Shown: positions 1 to 6,400 of the stretch, piece after piece
Position numbering within the stretch: position 1 is the first letter of the stretch
How the letters are laid out: every line of letters starts with the position of its first letter
Assembly: GCA_004299495.1 (NCBI GenBank)
Contig: SCPY01000038.1
Location: forward strand, 1-9,075
Direction: 5' to 3'
Length of the DNA: 9,075 nt
Source of the DNA: a bacterium
Lineage (GTDB): Bacteria; Omnitrophota; Gorgyraeia; Gygaellales; UBA12090
Position numbers and translations under genes: made by a program
Notes under the pieces: model-generated
Told to the model about the DNA's origin: nothing
Seen by the model: only the letters and a program-made list of their open reading frames with translations
Databases searched by the model: none

Positions 1-468
1 GGAGATATCAACGCCGCTGTCAAGAAGCCCGGCCTTGCCCGCGGAGGGCTTGCTTATCCCTGCCAAGACTTGCTTGGGATTTAGCGCGGGCCTTAGTTTA
101 TTTACCAGATTATCTAAAATCTCCTGATAGGAAAAGCGCACCTTGCTTACATCAAGGACCTCGGAGTTATTTTCCCTGCCTTCGGGCAATTGCGCGTACA
201 CCGCTACCTTACGCCCGGAATCCCCTACCTTAAACAAGAGCCATAGAGAGCCGTCCTGCTCCCTATGCGGGGTTATCTCAATTCCGCCAAGAGCGCCTAA
301 ATCAGTAGAGTGAATAATGGCATTGGCAAAAACCCCAAGGAACTTATCGCTATCAATACCTTTTCCCGCAATCGCCCTCAGTTCAAACCTGCGGTCATAA
401 AGAAGCGAGCGTATGGCAAGCTGGGCAAGCCGGCTCCAGTCGCCTGCCTTGATGCCGGTGATATAAAG
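1..468 (-). other. Unassigned region at the C-terminal edge of the fragment, 156 residues
   Basis: No family is recognised. The order of predicted elements is a helix (DWSRLAQLAIRSLLYDRR), a second helix (DSDKFLGVFANAII), then paired strands (GGIEITPHREQ, SLWLLFKVGDSGRKVAVYAQLP), another helix (YQEILDNLVNKLRPAL) and a flexible tail (GISKPSAGKAG). It looks like the start of a small alpha/beta domain, cut by the window edge with the reading frame still open. Confidence 0.55.
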
Positions 469-3400
469 CGGCCTCGGCTGCTGCCCCTGGGGAGGCGTTT
501 TAAGCGCAATGGCAGGAACAGGCAATGGCCCCCGGCTTGAAACATCCTCAAGATTATCTGAGGAAGCAGGCACTTTCTCTTCTTTTTTCGCTGGCTGTTT
601 CTCGTCTTTCGATGCTTGCCCTTCTTCAGCCGCATCCGCCTGTCCTGCCGAGGCAATCGCTTTATTATCTCTCCGGGCTATTCGCGCGGAAACGGCAAGC
701 AGGACATCTTTGAGCCGCTGGGTATAGCCCCACTCATTATCATACCAGACCGAAAACATCACTATATTGCTATAAGCCCTGATGGTGGATAAATCCACCA
801 TCGCGGATTGATTGCTCCGGAGAATATCCCGGGAGGAAAGATTATATCCTGCGCCGATAGCATCAGGGCGCTGGTTGGATAATCCCTCAAAAAGCTCTTT
901 AAGCTCCTCTTTGGTTGTCTGCCTGCGTAACAACCCATAGTAAATAACCACAGAACCCGTAGGCGCGGGAATCCTGATGGCCTTTCCGTCATGTATGCCA
1001 ACACCCAATTTCATCAGTATATCCAACATTATTGCAGCTCCGGTCTTGGCTAATGTCTGCATCAGATGGCCTGCCCAGCTGCGGCCGGGGTCATCAGGCC
1101 TTCCCGGAGTATCTATAGGCGGCTGGTCAGATGTATGGGCATGGATAGTCAGGATTCCTCCAAGAATAATGCCAATCTCCCGCTCTAATAGGGCAGCAAA
1201 TGGGGCAATGGCGTTAGTAGTGCAGGAGGCGCAAGAGATAACCGCGGCATTCAGCTCAAGAGCCTCTTCGTTTGCCGCCATAACCACCACTGGAGTATTT
1301 TTGTCTTTAGGAGGAGCTCCGAAGACTACCGCCTCTGCCCCTGAATTAAGATGCGCTGCCCTTGCCTCTTTAGCGCTAAGGTTCTTGCCCGAGACCTCAG
1401 CTACGACGAGATTCTCCCTATACTCATTACTCAGAAGATTCCAGCGCACCGGCCCTTTTCGGTCATCAAGCACCAGTATTTCCTGGCCGTTAATCATTAT
1501 CCTGGCATAGCGCTCCTCCTGGCTTATCTCAATTATTTCTATGGAACGGATTATGTTGTAAACCCTTCCGTAGGTGGTATCCGGGGATTTCAGCTTTGCA
1601 ATGAAGTCCTGCATACCTTCAATAGAGATGCCGTTTAGGCCCACCACCCTGACATTTGGCTCATTTAGGAGTAAAAGCGAAACCTTCAATAACGCCCCAA
1701 TCCTTCCGCCTGCCCCATTGATGGCGAAGTTGGACTTTTTAACAACCTCCGGCGAGCTGGAAAAACCCGCCAGAACAAGCTGCGCCTGCATATTTTCCAG
1801 CTCAACACGGATCCTGATTTTTTCTTCTATAGTTGTAATTTTATAAGCAGGGGTGTCTATCTCTCTATTAAAATATACACGGAAGGAAGTCTGCTTTAAT
1901 GACCGATTATAAATTGCCCATAGCTGGCCGGGTTTCTTATCTTTTAGGGATGTATCACGCGGATAATAGCGGGATAACCAGTCCAATACTTCTGCGTCAC
2001 TGGAAGGCCTAAAGGAAGGTTTGTGGTCGTCATAATACACTCTTAATGCAGTTATATCATCTCTTGCGGATAGCTCCTTACTCAACTCCCTGCGGATTGC
2101 CTCTCTGAGCAACTTATCTTTTACTCCGAAGAATTGATAGAGCAGAGGCGATGAAGACCATTGAGCGCGGACAAAAGAGGGTGATTGCAACGTGTTTTCC
2201 TCCGGAGGAGCGCGAGAAGAAGCCCCGGCCAACACAAGACGTACATACCCCACCAGCCACGGAAGGTAATATGCACCGGTTGAGCCGGGACTAAAACTAT
2301 GCCATTTTTCTACTTTATCTTTTAGCGGACTATATACAGAACCTTCTTTCGCCGCAAGTTTGGAAACTGCTCGTTGCGCGTTCTCTTTCACCCGACGGAC
2401 ACGCTCAGGCGGCACTTCTCCGGGAGGGATCATGCGCATGCTCCTATCGTTGACAACCCTCTCAAAGTATTCCGCGGCCGCGGCAATTTCTTCCGGATAA
2501 GGATAAGGCTGCTTCAGGTACTCCCAACCATCCAACAGATAAAACCGCAAGGCCCCGCTCGCATCCCTCATTTGATTAACTGGCGAAGACGAGCCTGCGG
2601 CTATAACTGACGGTTCTTTAATCGCATAAAACGCCGCACCAACAGCTCCGCCATACTGCCTATCAATACTAGATAAAACAATGGATACAGAAGGATCATT
2701 AAATTCTTGCCTCAATATCCCAACTGTCCCTTTTAATAATTCCTCTCCCGCTTCTGCTACCGTAATACCACCGGTAAGAATGAAGTTTTTATCCCTTCTC
2801 ATTCTGCCAACTAGTTTCATCCAGGATACGATGTGTCTGGATAATTCGTAGTATAATCTCCTGGCTTCTGCATAGCCAATCCCTTCATCAATTTTCAATA
2901 ACTGGCTGATCTCATAAACGCTGAGATTGTCTCTGCCCACTATATTAGGTAATCCTAATTTTTGGGATAATGAGATAACGCCGCTGACTCCGGCAAATGC
3001 CGCAAAGGATCCTCTCATGCTACATCCTTGGTCAAAAGGCGCATCCTCTTTAATATTTACGACAAAACCACCGCTCTGCTCAATTCTACCCATGTCTATT
3101 GAGCCGTTTTCAAAACGCGCGCATCCTACGCCTGTTCCGAGAGCTAACAAAACCCCATCATTTAAATTATCAAAATTAAGCGATGCTACTGCAAACGCCG
3201 TTACGTCGTTTAAAACCCTTACCTTGTCGGTTTTATAGTCTCTCCTTAACTCCTCTACCATACTACCCAAGCTATCATAGTCGCCTTGAAACTCAGGCTC
3301 TGGCTGCGCTCTGGCTCTCGCCCATTTATATTCGTAGTTTACCAACCATAATATTTTACCCTCAATAGGATTAACTACGCCTGGCAAAGATATACCAATA

Positions 3401-6400
3401 CCGGATAATTGAAAACCTTTAGCCATCTCTTTTACTAATCCCATAATCAGCTCTTTTAATTCTTTTCCGCCGGTAACTACTGTATCAACTACAGATTGCT
3501 TCACAACTTCGCCATCCTTTAAAACCGCACATTTAACTGTAGTAGCACCCACATCCACGCCTATATATATACCCTTAGTTTCGTCTTTAGCGAGAGGCTT
3601 AAGCAGGTGCCTTATCGAATGTTCATTCGTTAATGACGCAGGCTTCTCCACAAGGTGCATAATTTCAACTTCTTTACCAAAATTGGCAAAATAATCCAAC
3701 CTTCTGAAGTTATCTCTTAAATAATCTCTAAGATAATAAAAAACTACTTCGGACATCTTTTCATTGGTAGAGCCAATATAAATCCTATTCGCTGCGAAAC
3801 CTATTGCGTAATTATAAATGAGGGAGGATACGTATCTCATAAGAATGCTTTGCAATGCCCCTTCAAATAATTCCTTGGCCATCGGGACAGATATTTCTTT
3901 AACGCCGTAAATACCGCAATCTAACCTGATGATTATCTTGTGGATGCCAGGATATATTCTTACTACTTCGTCAAATAGCCTATCCCAATCATTAATACAT
4001 CCTGTTGAAATAGCTTGTTGCAAAAACGCCCTCAGTTGCGTCTCATCTTGTAAGGAGATAACGCTGGGGGGAATTACCCTGTCGCTCTTTTTAAGAATAT
4101 AATGGCCTATAAATAACCTATTAACGCGCTCCATATACCTAAAGGTATTAATGGCCTCTTCGGGATTTTCTACGAGCGGTTCTTGCTTGTTAAATGATGT
4201 ATTTACTACCGCCGGCACTCCGGTTAATTCTCCTATCCTGGTTAAAAGCCTCCGGTATAGAATATGAGAGCCACTGTCTACGGTTTGGGGCCTAGCCAGT
4301 CTTTTCCCATATTGATGGATGCCTGAAGCCATTAAATGTTTCTTAGAAAGCAGTACATCATAGGCTACAATCATAAAAGGTGATTTCCATATGCCTGCAA
4401 AATAATCCTTGGCCGCTTCTTCCGTAATACTGCAAGCAGAAGGCCTCCAGGCCTGCCTACCTTTGACTATATTTGCAGTATTATTTGCAGTATCATCTAA
4501 AAGATTTAACAATATACTCCTTGCCCCCAGAGCGCGAGGCCCAGCCTCGCTCCTTCCCTGAAACCACGCTATCGGCTCTTTTTCTCTTATGCGCTGAGCA
4601 GCTTCTTCTACTAAACGATCATCATCAACCTCTTCGTAATCAACGCCTGAAACAAAGCCAAAACTATCTAATGCCCTCTTAATATCTTCATCGCTATACC
4701 CCGGCCCATAAAAGGCATGTGTCATTTCAAAATTTACATCTCTTCCATAAACCTCTTTTGCTACTACTAAGGCTGCGCCTATCGCTGTTCCGGCATCTCC
4801 AGCAACAGGCTGGACAAACATATTTTCTCCTTTAACCAAACCGTCTGATATTATCTTCCCATTGGCTAATATATTTAAGGCGATACCTCCTCCAAAAGCC
4901 ACCTTTTTAAGCTCTCTGGTCCTGGGGTCATTTTGGAGAAAATACCTGAAGATATCTGTAACTATTTTATCCGTTACCTCCTGCAGCACAAAGGCTAAGT
5001 TGGCAAACGGCCTGTCTTCAGCTAAAAGAGGGTCTATTTCCTTACTGCTTTTTTTAGAAGGAGAAACGAAGGGCTCTAATCTCTCCAGGAAAGAACTTGT
5101 AACGCGTATTTTTCCTTTTGCTATCTGGCCGTAATACAAATATTCCGGATTTGCCACTAATTCACCTTTTTGTGAATCAAAATATATATAATTCTGAAAT
5201 ATCTTTCTCAATTCTGCTACGCGCGCGCTCTCTATATCATCGCGGGGTTCTCCGTAAGGCGCAAACCCCATAACTTCGCCTTCGGCAAAGGTCGGCCTAA
5301 AACCGAGATATTCGGTTATTGCCGCCCAAACCCAACCCAGAGAATTGGGAAGTTCAAAATGCGCAATTTCTTCTAATCTGCCGTCGTTGCCAATCCAAAT
5401 ACTGCCGCTTTCTGTGTCTCCGTACCCATCGAGCGCTATAGTCAAAACCGGACCTTCAAATCCAGATGGATAATATGCCGAGGCAGCATGGGCCAAATGA
5501 TGCCTGACAAATGCCACCCGTGGCGTATACTCAGTGCGGTAATAATCACTTAGCTCTCTTAAAAACGCTTCTATCCTTGCGATGCTAAATCTTGCTTTAT
5601 TCTTCTCCGGAACATTTCTTCTGATAATTGAATCTACAGATATGCCTTTCTTTTTTGCATATTCTTCATCCATTTTTCTGAAGAATTCATCGCTAGGAGA
5701 CTTGGAATGCTTGGTATCTACATAAATATTATAATTCCAGCCAATGGCAATATGGCTTATATCACCTAAGGATATTCCTTCATTCCGCAGCAGTCTATGA
5801 ATAGCATTAACCGGGAAACAAGAGGCATCGTGCTTTGTCCTTGACATTCTCTCTTCTTCTAACACCCCGACTATTCTTCCGTTCTTTAATAACGTAACCG
5901 TGGAATCATGCGACGATCCAGATATGCCTAAAATATATTCGCCTTTCACAGAAAAGGCAAAATTACCAACATAGACTTTAACCGCCATTCCCCCATAATA
6001 AGTTCTATCCTTAAGTCCCAGATGTTCAAGGGGAACGACTCTCTTATTATGAAAACGGATAAGTGTATTATTATAATAAATATCTACAAGCCTATCCTTA
6101 TTAATCATGACTTCGGTAACCCCGGGGATTGCCCTTAAATATCCCACAATCTCATCTCTGGGGAATATATCTGAGCCATTACAAAACCCAACAATAATAT
6201 CTACAATATGTTGGCCAAGAGAGAATCCGTATTCGCTAAACATCTCTTCTAACATATCCCGTTCTATTTTAGCGCGTTTGGAAATTGCTCTTATAATCCC
6301 CATGCCCTCTTCTAAGCTCTTGCCTGATTTCAGCAGCCAGGTTCTCATTATAAAGGCATCAATACCGCTATTAATAATCTCCTCCAGGGTCTCTTCGTTT

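Noticed and set aside
378..1004. Minus-strand open frames at 378-656 and 762-1004 in other phases
   Set aside because: They overlap the end of GAPDH and its linker in the wrong phase; the in-phase reading gives the YDNEWGY motif and continues without a stop.
977..1510. 177-residue open frame on the plus strand opposite GAPDH
   Set aside because: The opposite strand encodes GAPDH with all its active-site motifs; the plus-strand product shows no family features and reflects the GC-rich composition.
2221..2280. Possible transmembrane helix (YYLPWLVGYVRLVLAG)
   Set aside because: The stretch is short, has an Arg in the middle and a Pro early, and is not accompanied by other membrane segments; it is more likely a buried or amphipathic helix.
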